A stretch of DNA of 64,000 bases from Microbacterium sp. oral taxon 186 str. F0373 (GTDB lineage: Bacteria > Actinomycetota > Actinomycetes > Actinomycetales > Microbacteriaceae): NCBI RefSeq assembly GCF_000411455.1, contig NZ_KE150457.1, positions 954,013-1,018,012 on the forward strand. The letters are read 5' to 3'. Each line of letters starts with the position of its first letter. Position 1 is the first letter of the stretch. Of this stretch, positions 35,783-46,196 are shown piece by piece. A program made the position numbers and the translations under genes. The notes beneath the pieces were generated by a model. That model did no database searches and had not been told where the DNA came from. It worked only from the letters and a program-made list of their open reading frames with translations.

Positions 35783-38172
35783 GCCTCCGCCGCCTGCTGC
35801 ACGTCGCCATGCCACTTCCAGATGAACCTCTCGACTCGTGGGTCGAGTTCATGGCCCACAGCTACGGGGCCACTGTCGGCGAGATGGCGCGAGCACTGGG
35901 ACTGATCGGTGGGAATGGGGTCCCTGCCGTGGGAGCGCAATCCTCACGGGCGTGGTCCACCGCGCTCGAACCGCAGCAACTCCGCAACCTCGAACTCACG
36001 ACCGGGCGGTCGGGCGATGAGTATCGGGCGATGACGCGCACCACGTTCGCGGCGAACGCCATCCGCCTCACGCCTCAGGGGCGCATCAGCGCGTCATGCC
36101 CGGCCACGGGAGTCGCTGCTCGGTACTGCCCGGAGTGCCTCGCCGACTCGGGAGGTCGATGGCGCCTGTCCTGGCAGTTCCCGTTCGGGTTCGCCTGCCT
36201 CCGCCACAAGCGTCTCCTCGTCGACGCGTGCCCGGGATGCGGCCAGCTTCCGCGGCTCATCGGACATCCCCTCACGCTTGTCCCGGAGCCGGGACGCTGC
36301 CACAACCGACCAGCAACCGAATCGACCGTGTTGCGGGCGCGTTGCGGTGCGGACCTGACCTCGAGCGAAGAGTTCGTGGCGGCGCACTCCGAGACGCGCG
36401 AAGCGCAACGACTGATCTTGAGGGTCGTAGCCACCGGCATCGGCGAGTTCGGCATCTACGCAGACGGTCGACCGAGCACGATCCAGGTCCTGTCCGACAT
36501 GCTGCTGCTGTCTCGCGCGGGACGACAGGCGCTCGTCGACGGAGAGCGATTCGAGTGGATGCCGGAAGGCCAGGCCGACGCGAGCCCGATCACGTCCCAC
36601 CGACGTACCGGAAAGGTAGATCTGCGGCCAAGCACCGCCCGAGAGGTCGCGCTCGGCAACACCATCGCCTTCGAGGCGCTGCAGGCCGGTGAACGAATCA
36701 CCGACCTGCTGCGCGGACGCGTCAGCATCCACACTGCACTCGACCACTACTCCCCACCCCTGCGAGACCACGTGAGTCGTGCGCTCGGCCGAACGAGACG
36801 CCCCACCGCGACCCTTCAGGCCGTGAAGGTGTGGGCGACCGACCCGGAAGCTCGCGCTGCGAAGCTCCCAGCGGTTCTCTGGCCCGAATGGGCCGCTCGG
36901 CTCGCACCACGGCGGCTCGACGCTGAGATCGCCGGCGGTGCTTTGGCGGCGGCGGCGGTCTTCGTCGGGACGCGACTCACTCACGGTTCAGCGATCAAGC
37001 TCCTCGATCAGGAGGCCAAGGGACGTCAAGTCAGCCACGTCATGCGCTCCCTTGGCCGCAATGCACCCGAAGCCGACACGATCCGCGCGATCGCACGGCT
37101 CGCTGCGTTCCTCGACGAAACCTCGACGCCGATCGACTTCGCACGCCGGCGGACGATCGACTACTCCGGCATCCTGCCTCGTGACGAGTGGCGCGAGATC
37201 TGCCGAAGCAGGAACGTGCTGCCGGGTGGGGTTCGCCGTTGGCAGGTCGCTCGAGCACACCTCTACGTGCTGCTCAGCGGCAACAGGGTGGCGCGGGCTC
37301 CGTTCGCCGACGAGCCCGGGATCCCTCCTTTCGCGGCGGTACGGGAACTTCGAGCCGGCATGCCGGCTGCCGTCGCGGCGGCACTCGACGCGGCTGGCGC
37401 TGACTTCCTGAGGCTGCACGGCGTCGACGAGCCCGTCTCGTGGGTGCCGGAGCTGGAGGTGGTCGGGGTCTCAGACGAGGTCGCCAGCCCGAATGAAGGA
37501 CGATGGCCGCAAGCCCGGCCCGCCCGGGCTGCGGTGAACTCGGTTCGTGCGGTCGCGGCCTACTCCGCAGGGCGCTCGGTCAGCGAGATCGCGTTCGACC
37601 ACGGTGTCGCCCGTCAGACTGTCGGTCGTGTGCTGGCGGCCGAGGGAGTGGAGACGCGCCGCGGTCGCAGAAGCACTGTGATCGACCCGGAGTGGCTGCG
37701 GGAGCGGTACATCGTCGACCGCCACACGATCCCCGAGATCGCGGCCGAGGTTGGAGTGACGATGACCACCATCAATCGCCACCTCGAGGCCGCCGGTATC
37801 CCCCGTCGTGCTCGCGGGAGCGCGAGCCGAGCAACAGCGATCCGCGTCAACCCGCGCGCCGGAGACTCGCCGCTCTTGCGCCGCATTCTCGTCGGCCAGG
37901 ATGCCACGCAGCGAGCAGAGCGGTTCCTCATCGTCGCCCGTCACGACACCATGACGGCAGCCGCCCACGAGATCGGCGTGACCCTCAGCATCCTGGCGAA
38001 TCAGATGAGACGCATCGGGGTGGATGCCGGCGGCCCGCTGATCCAGCGTGCGTTTCGAGGTCAGCCCCTGGCACTCACCGAGCTCGGCGTTGAGGTGCGT
38101 CTCGAGTTGGCGCGCGCCTTTGAGTTCAGCGAAGCCGAAGATCCGGCGCGTCCGCCGGAAGGATCTCAGTGA
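35779..38172 (+). CDS. tnsD: TnsD/TniQ-like target selector with tandem C-terminal HTH units
   Basis: 797 residues, about twice the length of a minimal TniQ. The N-terminal TniQ domain has the zinc ligands in YCPECLADS and FACLRHKRLLVDACPGCGQ (about residues 115-155). A long middle region follows. The C-terminal ~200 residues contain three helix-turn-helix-like units starting near 592 (SVSEIAFDHGVARQTVGRVL), 642 (TIPEIAAEVGVTMTTINRHL) and 714 (TMTAAAHEIGVTLSILANQM). By analogy with TnsD and glmS this protein should read a fixed site; the insertion point implies the 3' end of dnaB. Confidence 0.9.
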   Translation: MSLRRLLHVAMPLPDEPLDSWVEFMAHSYGATVGEMARALGLIGGNGVPAVGAQSSRAWSTALEPQQLRNLELTTGRSGDEYRAMTRTTFAANAIRLTPQGRISASCPATGVAARYCPECLADSGGRWRLSWQFPFGFACLRHKRLLVDACPGCGQLPRLIGHPLTLVPEPGRCHNRPATESTVLRARCGADLTSSEEFVAAHSETREAQRLILRVVATGIGEFGIYADGRPSTIQVLSDMLLLSRAGRQALVDGERFEWMPEGQADASPITSHRRTGKVDLRPSTAREVALGNTIAFEALQAGERITDLLRGRVSIHTALDHYSPPLRDHVSRALGRTRRPTATLQAVKVWATDPEARAAKLPAVLWPEWAARLAPRRLDAEIAGGALAAAAVFVGTRLTHGSAIKLLDQEAKGRQVSHVMRSLGRNAPEADTIRAIARLAAFLDETSTPIDFARRRTIDYSGILPRDEWREICRSRNVLPGGVRRWQVARAHLYVLLSGNRVARAPFADEPGIPPFAAVRELRAGMPAAVAAALDAAGADFLRLHGVDEPVSWVPELEVVGVSDEVASPNEGRWPQARPARAAVNSVRAVAAYSAGRSVSEIAFDHGVARQTVGRVLAAEGVETRRGRRSTVIDPEWLRERYIVDRHTIPEIAAEVGVTMTTINRHLEAAGIPRRARGSASRATAIRVNPRAGDSPLLRRILVGQDATQRAERFLIVARHDTMTAAAHEIGVTLSILANQMRRIGVDAGGPLIQRAFRGQPLALTELGVEVRLELARAFEFSEAEDPARPPEGSQ

Positions 38173-38410
38173 GCTCGACCCCCAGCGCCTGCGACATCGC
38201 GAGCAGAGTACGGATCGTCGGGTTCGCCGGCGTGCCCGGCTTCGACTCGCCCTTCTCATACTTCTGGTAGGTGTAGCGCGTCAGCCCGGAGCGGTAGGCG
38301 ACGTCTTCCTGGCTGAGTCGCGCCTCAGCGCGGAGCCGCCGGAGGTTCGTGGCAATCTGTGACGCATAGTCGCTCCAGGACTCGTCCTCGGGTCTCGTGC
38401 GCTTCGCCAC
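38126..38410 (-). CDS. XRE family helix-turn-helix regulator
   Basis: 94 residues with a Cro/CI-type domain (LRRLRAEARLSQEDVAYRSG, then TYQKYEKGESKPG). It starts at GTG 38410 and overlaps the 3' end of tnsD by 47 bp on the other strand. Its promoter shares the 147-bp gap with the divergent DUF4209 gene, so it may control that cargo gene or the transposition operon. It is smaller than phage repressors and has only a short C-terminal tail. Confidence 0.82.
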   Translation of the reverse strand: MAKRTRPEDESWSDYASQIATNLRRLRAEARLSQEDVAYRSGLTRYTYQKYEKGESKPGTPANPTIRTLLAMSQALGVELTEILPADAPDLRLR

Positions 38411-38557
38411 CGACCCAGCGTCATCGCGTAGTCGGTTCGGTATGGCCTAATCTGTATGGCAATCTCGATTCCTGGCTTCGATGACATCCCGAACTGGCTT
38501 GACCGGCTACGACAGAGTCGTCTCTGAGATGTCGCGAAGACTCGATACGCTCGGCCG

Positions 38558-40363
38558 GTGACGAAGACGGCGCAAGACATGCTTGCGGCGATTGATCCGG
38601 ACGTAATCGCGGGTGACGCAACGCTCATCGACGCGCACAGTCGCTTCCAGTCAATTGCAGATGAGTTCGACGGTGAGTCCGCAGGGGCGCACGCGTACCG
38701 AAACCTCTCGGCGATAGCCGGAATGATGCTCGACGGTGCCGACTGGGACCGTCCTTACTCGCCGCTGATGTCTCTCGGAGGCAAGCGCACGGCGTTGCCC
38801 GACGACCTGGACGACGAAGCGCTCGGCTTCTTTCGCCTATTGCTGGATGAGGTTCCTTCGTCCGGGCTCGCGGCACGCATGTGTGACATCTTGTTCGTTC
38901 GTGAAACTGAGCGAGCTTCGCGGTACGCACTCGCCAAGCGGCACACCGATATCGTCGCCGAACTCTCGCTGCTCCCTGATCCCGACGACGAATCCATTCA
39001 GACATGGATCCGAGCCGCTGAGATCGCTGGTCGCTACCGCCTCGATGACGGCGTTCAGGCGCTTACCGCTCGGGCCCTCGAAGGCTTTCGAGGTGGCACG
39101 CCAACGGTCGCTTGGCACGTGGCGCAGGCGATGCGCCGCGCACGATACTTCGGTGGCCATTCCACGGAGATAGCCGAGAGGCTCAATGCATTGGCAAGCG
39201 CCGAGCCCAATGCTCATGCGAAGGTTCAGCTCCTGGAAGAGTCGATCCGGTGGCGACGAGGTAGCGACGCCGAAGAGCGGGCGGCTCCGAGTCGAGAGGC
39301 GATCGGTGACGCGTGGTGGCAAGAAGCGAAGCAACGGAAAGACTCGAGTCTCGTCGCGCGAAACTTCTTGGGTAATGCGTACAGTGCTTACCGCGCCGTG
39401 CCGCGGCATCTCCGCAGTGAGCGCACTCGGAAGCGAGTCGGGAAGCTCCCAAGGCTGATCCGAGTAGCTGGCGAGAGCGCGCTGGGCGAGATGCAGAAGG
39501 TCCGCGGCGGTCCGATCGATTTGTCGCCCATCGTTGAGCAGGCGGAAGCGATCGCGAACGACACGGACGTCATCCGGGGTCTGGCGAGATGGTTCTCGGC
39601 GGCCCCGCTCCAGACCTTCGAAGATGCGCTCCAGTCCGCCGATCAGAGTGGGCTGCTCAGCCTAGTGACGACTTCGACAATCACGGACGATGCCAGAAAG
39701 GTCCACAGCACGGACGAGGACAGACTTCGCTCGGGTGTCGACCCGAGTCGTTGGGCACGGATGGTGAAGAACTACTCACTCCATATCACGGCGATCGCAA
39801 CCGGGCACATTCGGCCAGCACTCATGCAGTTCTCGACGAACTATCGCCTCGACATCCGAGACTTCGAGGTGATCGTCTCTGCATCAGGATTCGTACCGGC
39901 GGATCGCAAGAGTCTCTATGCGCGCGGACTCCATCACGGCTACTACGGGCGAGTGACCGAGTCACTGTTCATACTCGCTCCCACGATCGAGGCCTGCGTG
40001 AGGAGCGCCCTCCAGGCGAGCGCGGTTGAGACGCGCAACGTGAAGACCAATGACACGGAGATCGAGCCGGGACTGAGCGCACTCCTGGAGCTCCCGGAGG
40101 CGGATGAGGTTCTCGGCGTAGATCTTGCGTGGAACATTCGGGCGCTCTTCTGTGGGCCGACTGGCCCGAACCTGCGCAACCGGGTCGCGCACGGTCTCCT
40201 AGGTGAGGCTGAGTCCTGCGGTGACGCGGCGCTCTACGCATGGTGGCTCGCGTTCCTGCTCGCATTCACTCCGTACTACCACGCTTTGAGGAGCGAGCAG
40301 GGTGGTCCCGAGCACGCGCCCGGCGCCGCGGGAAGTGCTCACGCGAGCGGCGTCTCGGAGTAG
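38558..40363 (+). CDS. DUF4209-like cargo protein with HEPN-type RNxxxH motif
   Basis: A 601-residue soluble, mostly helical protein starting at GTG 38558. The C-terminal part contains CGPTGPNLRNRVAHGLL, the hallmark of DUF4209-type proteins; the embedded RNRVAH (Arg540 to His545) matches the catalytic R-N-x3-H motif of HEPN ribonucleases. The N-terminal ~330 residues look like helical repeats with no recognisable catalytic motif. It is transposon cargo, divergent from the XRE regulator and 100 bp upstream of the RCC1 gene. A defence or toxin role is an inference from the motif and the setting. Confidence 0.7.
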   Translation: MTKTAQDMLAAIDPDVIAGDATLIDAHSRFQSIADEFDGESAGAHAYRNLSAIAGMMLDGADWDRPYSPLMSLGGKRTALPDDLDDEALGFFRLLLDEVPSSGLAARMCDILFVRETERASRYALAKRHTDIVAELSLLPDPDDESIQTWIRAAEIAGRYRLDDGVQALTARALEGFRGGTPTVAWHVAQAMRRARYFGGHSTEIAERLNALASAEPNAHAKVQLLEESIRWRRGSDAEERAAPSREAIGDAWWQEAKQRKDSSLVARNFLGNAYSAYRAVPRHLRSERTRKRVGKLPRLIRVAGESALGEMQKVRGGPIDLSPIVEQAEAIANDTDVIRGLARWFSAAPLQTFEDALQSADQSGLLSLVTTSTITDDARKVHSTDEDRLRSGVDPSRWARMVKNYSLHITAIATGHIRPALMQFSTNYRLDIRDFEVIVSASGFVPADRKSLYARGLHHGYYGRVTESLFILAPTIEACVRSALQASAVETRNVKTNDTEIEPGLSALLELPEADEVLGVDLAWNIRALFCGPTGPNLRNRVAHGLLGEAESCGDAALYAWWLAFLLAFTPYYHALRSEQGGPEHAPGAAGSAHASGVSE

Positions 40364-40463
40364 TGGGAGTAGACCGTGGTTGGGTGGATGTCGCGCGCGT
40401 GCCACCTCGACACGAATTCGACCGCCGCACAAAGCGATGGTCAGTGATCACTAGATTGAACCC

Positions 40464-41779
40464 GTGAACACACCGCAGGAGTCGCCCGGGGTCCTCAGAG
40501 TCGACGCGGTAGCGGTTGCCGCGGGTAAGGACCACTCACTGGTGCTCTATGACGACGGAGCCGTGCTTTCGTTCGGTAACAACGAAGATGGCCAGTGCGA
40601 CGTCCCGAGGCAGCTAAGTGGTGTGAAAGGGATCTCGGCTGGAGGGTTTCACAGTCTCGCCCTCCGTGAGGATGGCACCGTCGCTGCTTGGGGCGGCAAT
40701 ATCTTCCGGCAGAGCGAAGTTCCCGCGATTGCTGTTTCCGTGACGTCCATCGCCGCGGGCCATTGGCACAATCTCGCGCTTCGCGAGGACGGCACCGTCG
40801 TGGCGTGGGGACGGGATAGTTGGGGTGCGGCGACGGTCCCCGAGGGACTCGAAGGCGTGGTGGCGATCGATGCGGGCTATGAACACAGTCTCGCCCTCCT
40901 GAAGAGCGGAACCGTCGTCGCTTGGGGAAGCAACGACAAAGGACAGTGCGACGTGCCCGAGGATCTCGGAGACGTAGTAGCAATCAGCGCCGGCGCTTGG
41001 CAAGGGTTCGCGTTGAGGCGAAATGGTGAGTTGGTCGCCTGGGGTGAGGGTGAGAACGGCCAGACAAGCTTGCCTGAGCGCCATGACATCGTCGCTGTAT
41101 CCGGCGGCTACTGGCACGGCTTGGCGCTAGCCGAAGGCGGACAGGTACTTGCATGGGGCGACGACGAGTTTCGCCAGAATGACGTGCCGTCGTGGGTTGC
41201 CGGCGCGGAGGCGCGAGCAGTCGCAGCAGGTGGCGAGCATAACGTGGTCCTGACGAACGACGGTCGCGTCTTGGCGTGGGGCCGAAATGACCATTGGCAG
41301 ACCTCAGTTCCCGATCGATCAGCTGCCCACTCATTCGTGGAAGAGCCGCGCCGACAGAGTGATGCCGAGCCGCCGCGATTGCCCGCGGGCTCCGTTTGGG
41401 GATGGGGTAGCACCGATGACGGTCTACTGGCCTTCGTCCCCAAACTGAGTAGTGCTGTTCCGGTCAGAGTTCCGGGCGTCGACCACGTATCACGAGTCGT
41501 CACTCTTCAGAACACTGTCTTTGCGCTTCGCTTCGACGGGACCGTCTTGGGCTGGGGCGGAAACGACAAAGGTCAACTCTGCGACGGAACTCGTACTGAC
41601 CGGTATGCGCCGACGAGGATCCCATCTTTGCGAGGTATCACGGCGATAACGCGAGGGCCGATGGCCGTGTCTGAGAATGGCGCGGTGTGGTCGTGGGAGG
41701 ACGCCGTCGACGGTGAGCCCAAATTGGTTCACCCGGGCTTGCTGGGCGGTGTCGTACGCGTCGAGCACGACGATCACAC
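40464..41779 (+). pseudogene. RCC1-repeat gene, segment 1
   Basis: Codons 1 to 439 (the last codon is split after two bases), ending in the duplication CAC next to the first IS3-family element. Contains repeats 1-9, from VAVAAGKDHSLVLYDDG to VVRVEHDDH. Confidence 0.88.
41777..41779. repeat. Target duplication CAC of the first IS3-family element
   Basis: The same triplet recurs at 43123-43125 directly after the element. Confidence 0.8.
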
Positions 41780-41818
41780 TGACTCGCCCCGGCGTGTCCG
41801 GAGAGCGTTTTACTGGTG

Positions 41819-42676
41819 TCAGCCGGCTTTTCCGACCGGTTCGTTGCGAGCGTAGTCGAGCTGCTCGACCTCAAGGGGTGTGAGGTCGTCGATGGAGCCG
41901 TGGGTGCGCTCCGTGTTGAACCACAGCACCCAGGACGCGGTTGCCGCCTCGACCTGGTCGATGTCGCGCCAGGGCCCGTCGTGGTGGATGAGCTCGGACT
42001 TGTAGAGCCCGATCTGCGATTCCGCGAGGGAGTTGTCGTAGGCGTCGCCGACGGACCCGACCGAGGGGTCGATGCCTTCGTCGACGAGCCGGTCCGTGAA
42101 GGCAATCGAGGTGTAGACGCTGCCGGCGTCGGTGTGGTGCGTGAGCCCGGCGAACCCGGTGACGCCTTCGCGGCGGCGGGTGAACAGAGCCATGTCGAGG
42201 CAGTCGAGCACGAGCGGAGTTGTCATCGAGGTCGCCGCTCTCCACCCGATGATGCGGCGGGAGTGCGCGTCGAACACGAACGCGACGTAGACCCATCCGG
42301 ACCACGTCCAGACGTAGGTGAAGTCGGCGACCCAGAGCTGGTTCGTGCGGAACCGGGCGAAGTGCCGGTCGACGAGGTCGGCGGGCCTGGTCTCCCGCAG
42401 ATCCGCATCCACGGGACGCTTCCGTTTTCCGCGGACGACACCGGCGATCCCGAGCTCGCGCATGAGGCGTTGGACCGTGCAGCGGGCGATGTCGTGCCCG
42501 TCGCGACGCAACCGCAGCCAGAGCTTCCGGGCCCCGAGCACCTTCCGGTGCGTCTGCCACGTGGTCAGGATGATCGGCTTCCACCTCTCGTCCGACACGA
42601 TCCGCGGTGACGGACCGCGATCTCTCGCGTCGTAGTAGGTCGATGGGGCGATCTTCACGCCGTGCTGGGTGAGCAC
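41819..42676 (-). CDS. IS3-family transposase OrfB (DDE)
   Basis: 285 residues from GTG 42676; the same frame continues upstream to the orfA end with typical text (VGFIDAHKDRADGG), so the product is probably an OrfAB fusion made by -1 frameshifting. The integrase core has NQLWVADFTYVWTW (first Asp), HHTDAGSVYTS (second Asp) and DNSLAESQIGLYK (Glu). An HTH_21 segment (ARKLWLRLRRDGHDIARCTV) precedes it. It appears intact. Confidence 0.9.
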   Translation of the reverse strand: MLTQHGVKIAPSTYYDARDRGPSPRIVSDERWKPIILTTWQTHRKVLGARKLWLRLRRDGHDIARCTVQRLMRELGIAGVVRGKRKRPVDADLRETRPADLVDRHFARFRTNQLWVADFTYVWTWSGWVYVAFVFDAHSRRIIGWRAATSMTTPLVLDCLDMALFTRRREGVTGFAGLTHHTDAGSVYTSIAFTDRLVDEGIDPSVGSVGDAYDNSLAESQIGLYKSELIHHDGPWRDIDQVEAATASWVLWFNTERTHGSIDDLTPLEVEQLDYARNEPVGKAG

Positions 42677-42747
42677 GGCGCAGATCGACTCGACACCCCA
42701 TCGGAGCCCTCCGTCGGCGCGGTCCTTGTGCGCGTCGATGAAGCCGA

Positions 42748-43071
42748 CTATCGCTTGTGTGGCCGGTCGAGTTCGGCCGCGAAGAAAGCCGAGGCCGCCT
42801 TCAAGATCTCGTTCGCCCGCCGCAGTTCCGCGTTCTCCCGCTTTAGTCGCTTGATCTCCACCGCGGCGTCGGTCGTGACTCCGGGCCGGTCGCCCGCGTC
42901 GACCTGCTGCCTGCGGATCCAGGTGCGGATCGTTTCTGGCGACCCGACGCCGAGCATCTGCGCGACAGCGGTCATCGCGGCGTACTCGCTCGGATAGTCG
43001 GATCGCACCTCGGCGACCATACGGACAGCGCGCTCACGAAGCTCGCGCGGGTACTTACTGGGACGTCCCAT
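42748..43071 (-). CDS. IS3-family transposase OrfA
   Basis: 107 residues: an HTH of IS3/IS911 type (MVAEVRSDYPSEYAAMTAVAQMLGV) and a leucine-zipper-like tail (IKRLKRENAELRRANEILKA). The orfB frame is -1 relative to it. I see no canonical A-run slippery site, so the exact shift site is unclear. Confidence 0.9.
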   Translation of the reverse strand: MGRPSKYPRELRERAVRMVAEVRSDYPSEYAAMTAVAQMLGVGSPETIRTWIRRQQVDAGDRPGVTTDAAVEIKRLKRENAELRRANEILKAASAFFAAELDRPHKR

Positions 43072-43125
43072 GAGACAGATCCTTCCAAGGAATCCTGTCT
43101 CCGGACACGCCGGGGCGAGTCACAC

Positions 43126-44671
43126 CTACTTTGCACTTCTGCGCGACGGCACGGTCCGGAGTTGGGGGCGCAATCAATACGGCCAAATTGGCAATGGAAC
43201 GAGAAGTGGGTACGGAAAGACAGACGCCGACCCGAGTGTTCCGACCGCAGTGACAATACTCGCCGAGAAGCGCTCGTGGTTCGGAAAGCTAAGCGAAGTC
43301 GAGAGGCCTCTGTCCGACGTGGTGGACGTCGTGATCAGTGGTGGTGGGGGGTATCATCCCATTTCCGTCTACGCCCTCCGCAAGGACGGATCCGTCTGGG
43401 GTTGGGGTGCGAACAACGCTGGCCAGCTCGGTGACGGCTCCACGGAAGTTCGGAGCAGACCCGCGCAGCTCGGTGGACTCTCCGGCATCGTGAGCTTGGT
43501 CGCGGAACCCAGGATGGCCAGCAACATCTGGCCGTGGATGTACGCGATCACGGAGGCGGGTGCGGTCTGGCGTTGGCGTCCGACTCAGAGCGGGATCGCC
43601 GTGCCGGAGCCGATGGCAGACCTTAGTGGCGTCCGTTCAATCTCGATCGCAGAGGGGTGTGTGCTCGCGTTGACGGCCGGAGGTGCCGTGTGGAACTGGG
43701 ACGCCGGTTCCTTGACTCCGAGTTCGCCCGCTCTGGTTTCGGGTCTCGACGACACCATCGCGGTCGCGGCTGGTCGACGAAGTATCGCCCTCCGCAGCGA
43801 CGGGTCGGTGTGGATGTGGGGCTGGGAGCCAACAAAGCTCGGGAGCAGGTACTCTCGCACCGCCGAGCGCGTGGAAGTTGTCAGCGGAGCTACCAGCGTG
43901 TGCAACTCGCTTGGAACCTACTTCGCCGTCTGCGAGGACGGCTCGGTCTGGGCGTGGGGAGCGGGGTCGCGCGGGCAACTCGGAAGCGGAGACGGTAGAC
44001 ACCGACTCGTGCCCGCTGTCATAGACGCGGTCGGCAATGCCGCTGGCCTGATCGCGGGCCATGACACCTCGTTCGCGATCAGGTCGGATGGATCTCTGTC
44101 GGCGTGGGGAAGCAACGAGTTCAACAAACTTGCTCTCACACGCGAGGAGGAATCAGAAGTCGTCTGGGACAACCTCTTTGCGCTTCGCGATGTTGTATCG
44201 ACGGCATCAGGTTCGGGAATCACCGTGACTGTCACCCGTGACGGCGCGGTCTGGGAAACAGGTTCTGGCAACGCAGACGAGTCTCGACCCCTCCGTGTCG
44301 GCGAGCTTGCAGACGTGACGGCAGTTGCGGCTTGCCGTCGTACCAAGTTTGCGCTGCGAGAAGATGGTTCCGTATGGGCCTGGGGGGATAGTCAGCGAAA
44401 TGAGATAGGTGATGGCACGATCCTCGTCCCCGGCCCATCGCTGTCGGGAATGGTCGCGCAACGCCTTGTGCCAACACGCACACAGGTGCCGTTTGGCACC
44501 GTGGCGATAGCCGCGGGTGACCACACCGCGTATGCACTGCAAAGGGATGGCACTGTCTGGGCGTGGGGAAACAACGAGTCGGGGCAACTCGGAAACGGCG
44601 CACGGCGCGAGCTGTCCACTTTCGACAGCCACGGCTTGTCGCCCGCACCCATCGCGTCGCTGTCTGAAGTC
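43126..44671 (+). pseudogene. RCC1-repeat gene, segment 2
   Basis: Starts with the third base of the split Thr codon (HT|YFALLRDGTVRSWG) and ends at a codon boundary in SLSEV, with the duplication GTC next to the second element. Confidence 0.88.
44669..44671. repeat. Target duplication GTC of the second IS3-family element
   Basis: Repeated at 45968-45970. Confidence 0.8.
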
Positions 44672-44741
44672 GGGACTGCTGCACGAATAGGTGACATCTG
44701 ATCTGGCTTGCCCGCGGGGGTGGGCCTGGAAGGATGTTGCT

Positions 44742-45050
44742 GTGCCCAAGCCCTACCCGTCCGAGTTCCGTGACGACGTCGTGCGCGTCGCGAGTAACCG
44801 TGAGCCCGGAGTGACGATCGAGCAGATCGCGAAAGACTTCGGTGTTCACCCGATGACGCTGCAGAAGTGGATGCGTCGCGCCGACATCGACGCAGGTGCG
44901 AAGCCCGGCCAGTCCCGGACCGAGGCGGCGGAGATCCGTGAGCTGAAGAAGCGGAACCGTCTGCTCGAGCAGGAGAACGAGGTCCTCCGCCGCGCGGCGG
45001 CGTATCTGTCGCAGGCGAACCTGCCGGGAAAAGGCTCTACCCGCTCGTGA
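44742..45050 (+). CDS. IS3-family transposase OrfA
   Basis: 102 residues from GTG 44742, with GGAAGG upstream. HTH (VTIEQIAKDFGVHPMTLQKWM) and coiled-coil (IRELKKRNRLLEQENEVLRRA). Its stop overlaps the orfB start (GTGA). Confidence 0.9.
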   Translation: MPKPYPSEFRDDVVRVASNREPGVTIEQIAKDFGVHPMTLQKWMRRADIDAGAKPGQSRTEAAEIRELKKRNRLLEQENEVLRRAAAYLSQANLPGKGSTRS

Positions 45051-45934
45051 GCGAGCTCGCCGACGCAGGGATCCCTGTGACGGTGACGTGTCGGGTGCTC
45101 AAGCTCTCCCGCCAGCCCTACTACCGGTGGCTGACGAACCCCATCACCCCAAGTGAGGTGGTCGAGGCGTATCGCGCGAACGCGCTGTTCGACGCCCACC
45201 AGGACGACCCCGAGTTCGGCCATCGGCTCCTCGCCGACGAGGCCCGCGACAACGGGGAGGCGATGGCGGACCGGACCGCGTGGCGGATCGCCTCCAGCAA
45301 CGGCTGGTTCAGCGCGTTCGGCAAGCCCAAGCGGAGCAAGGCCCGCCGGCCCGGCCCGCCCGTCCACGACGACCGCTGCGCCGTCATCGACGAGCACGGC
45401 CGAACCCGGCACGTGTTCACCGCCGACGCCCCGAACCAGCTCTGGTTGACGGATATCACCGAGCACAAGACCGCCGAGGGCAAGCTCTACCTCTGCGCGA
45501 TCAAGGACGTCTACTCCGGCCGGATCGTGGGGTACTCGATCGACTCGAGGATGAAGTCCCGTCTGGTCGTCCAGGCGCTCGAGAACGCCGCCCTGATGCG
45601 CGGCGACGTCGCCGGCTGCGTCGTGCATTCGGACAGGGGATCTCAATTCCGCAGCCGGAAGATGCTCCGCGCCCTCAGCCGACACCGCATGGTCGGGAGC
45701 ATGGGAAGAGTCGGGTCGAGCGGCGACAACGCCGCCATGGAATCGTTCTTCGCGCTGCTTCAGAAGAACGTCCTCGACCGCCGCCCCTGGACCACCCGCG
45801 AGCAGCTGCGCATCGCGATGGTGACCTGGATCGAGCGCACCTACCACCGCCGACGACGGCAGGCCCGCCTGGGCCGTTTGACGCCCATCGAGTTCGAGAC
45901 CATCATGAACACGACCGTCGCACTGGCGGCGTGA
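45047..45934 (+). CDS. IS3-family transposase OrfB (DDE)
   Basis: 295 residues. HTH_21 part (DDPEFGHRLLADEARD), then the DDE core: NQLWLTDITEHKT, VVHSDRGSQFRS and NAAMESFFALLQKN. Translation may couple to orfA by the GTGA overlap or by a frameshift. It appears intact. Confidence 0.92.
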   Translation: MSELADAGIPVTVTCRVLKLSRQPYYRWLTNPITPSEVVEAYRANALFDAHQDDPEFGHRLLADEARDNGEAMADRTAWRIASSNGWFSAFGKPKRSKARRPGPPVHDDRCAVIDEHGRTRHVFTADAPNQLWLTDITEHKTAEGKLYLCAIKDVYSGRIVGYSIDSRMKSRLVVQALENAALMRGDVAGCVVHSDRGSQFRSRKMLRALSRHRMVGSMGRVGSSGDNAAMESFFALLQKNVLDRRPWTTREQLRIAMVTWIERTYHRRRRQARLGRLTPIEFETIMNTTVALAA

Positions 45935-45970
45935 CTACAACCTGTCACCTATCCGTGCAGCAGTCCCGTC

Positions 45971-46196
45971 GTCTCGATTTGCGCGGGAGGTTCGAGTGCC
46001 TTTGCTCTTACACGTGATGGAGCAGTGTGGGCGTGGGGAAGCAACGAGTTCGGGCAACTCGCAAACGGCGAGCTTGAAGCGTCCAGAGGGCTACCGGCTC
46101 GGGTGAAGGGTCTCGGCGAGGTGGGCCTCATTGCAACCAGCGGCGAATCCACGTTTGCCGTCGCGCGCGATGGGTCCGTCTGGGGTTGGGGCCGAA
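45971..46196 (+). pseudogene. RCC1-repeat gene, segment 3
   Basis: In-frame continuation VSICAGGSSAFALTRDG through VWGWGR; ends one base into a codon, inside the 8-bp duplication of the IS256-family element. Confidence 0.88.
46189..46196. repeat. Target duplication GGGCCGAA of the IS256-family element
   Basis: Repeated at 47621-47628. Confidence 0.82.

Larger units (their letters stand above)
41780..43122. mobile_element. IS3-family insertion sequence 1
   Basis: 1,343 bp. The termini are inverted repeats of 25 identical bases, beginning TGACTCGCCCCGGCGTGTCC on each strand. A 3-bp duplication (CAC) flanks it. It carries orfA and orfB on the minus strand, opposite to the host gene. Confidence 0.92.
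44672..45967. mobile_element. IS3-family insertion sequence 2
   Basis: 1,296 bp. Inverted repeats of 25 bp with one mismatch: GGGACTGCTGCACG, then A or G, then ATAGGTGACA. A 3-bp duplication (GTC) flanks it. It is oriented like the host gene and differs from element 1 in ends and protein sequence. Confidence 0.92.

Noticed and set aside
44693..45949. Second IS3-family element ending at TGACA...TGTCA
   Set aside because: Those ends give no direct repeat of the flanks. The inverted repeat extends outward to GGGACTGCTG, which gives a GTC duplication and restores the RCC1 frame exactly.
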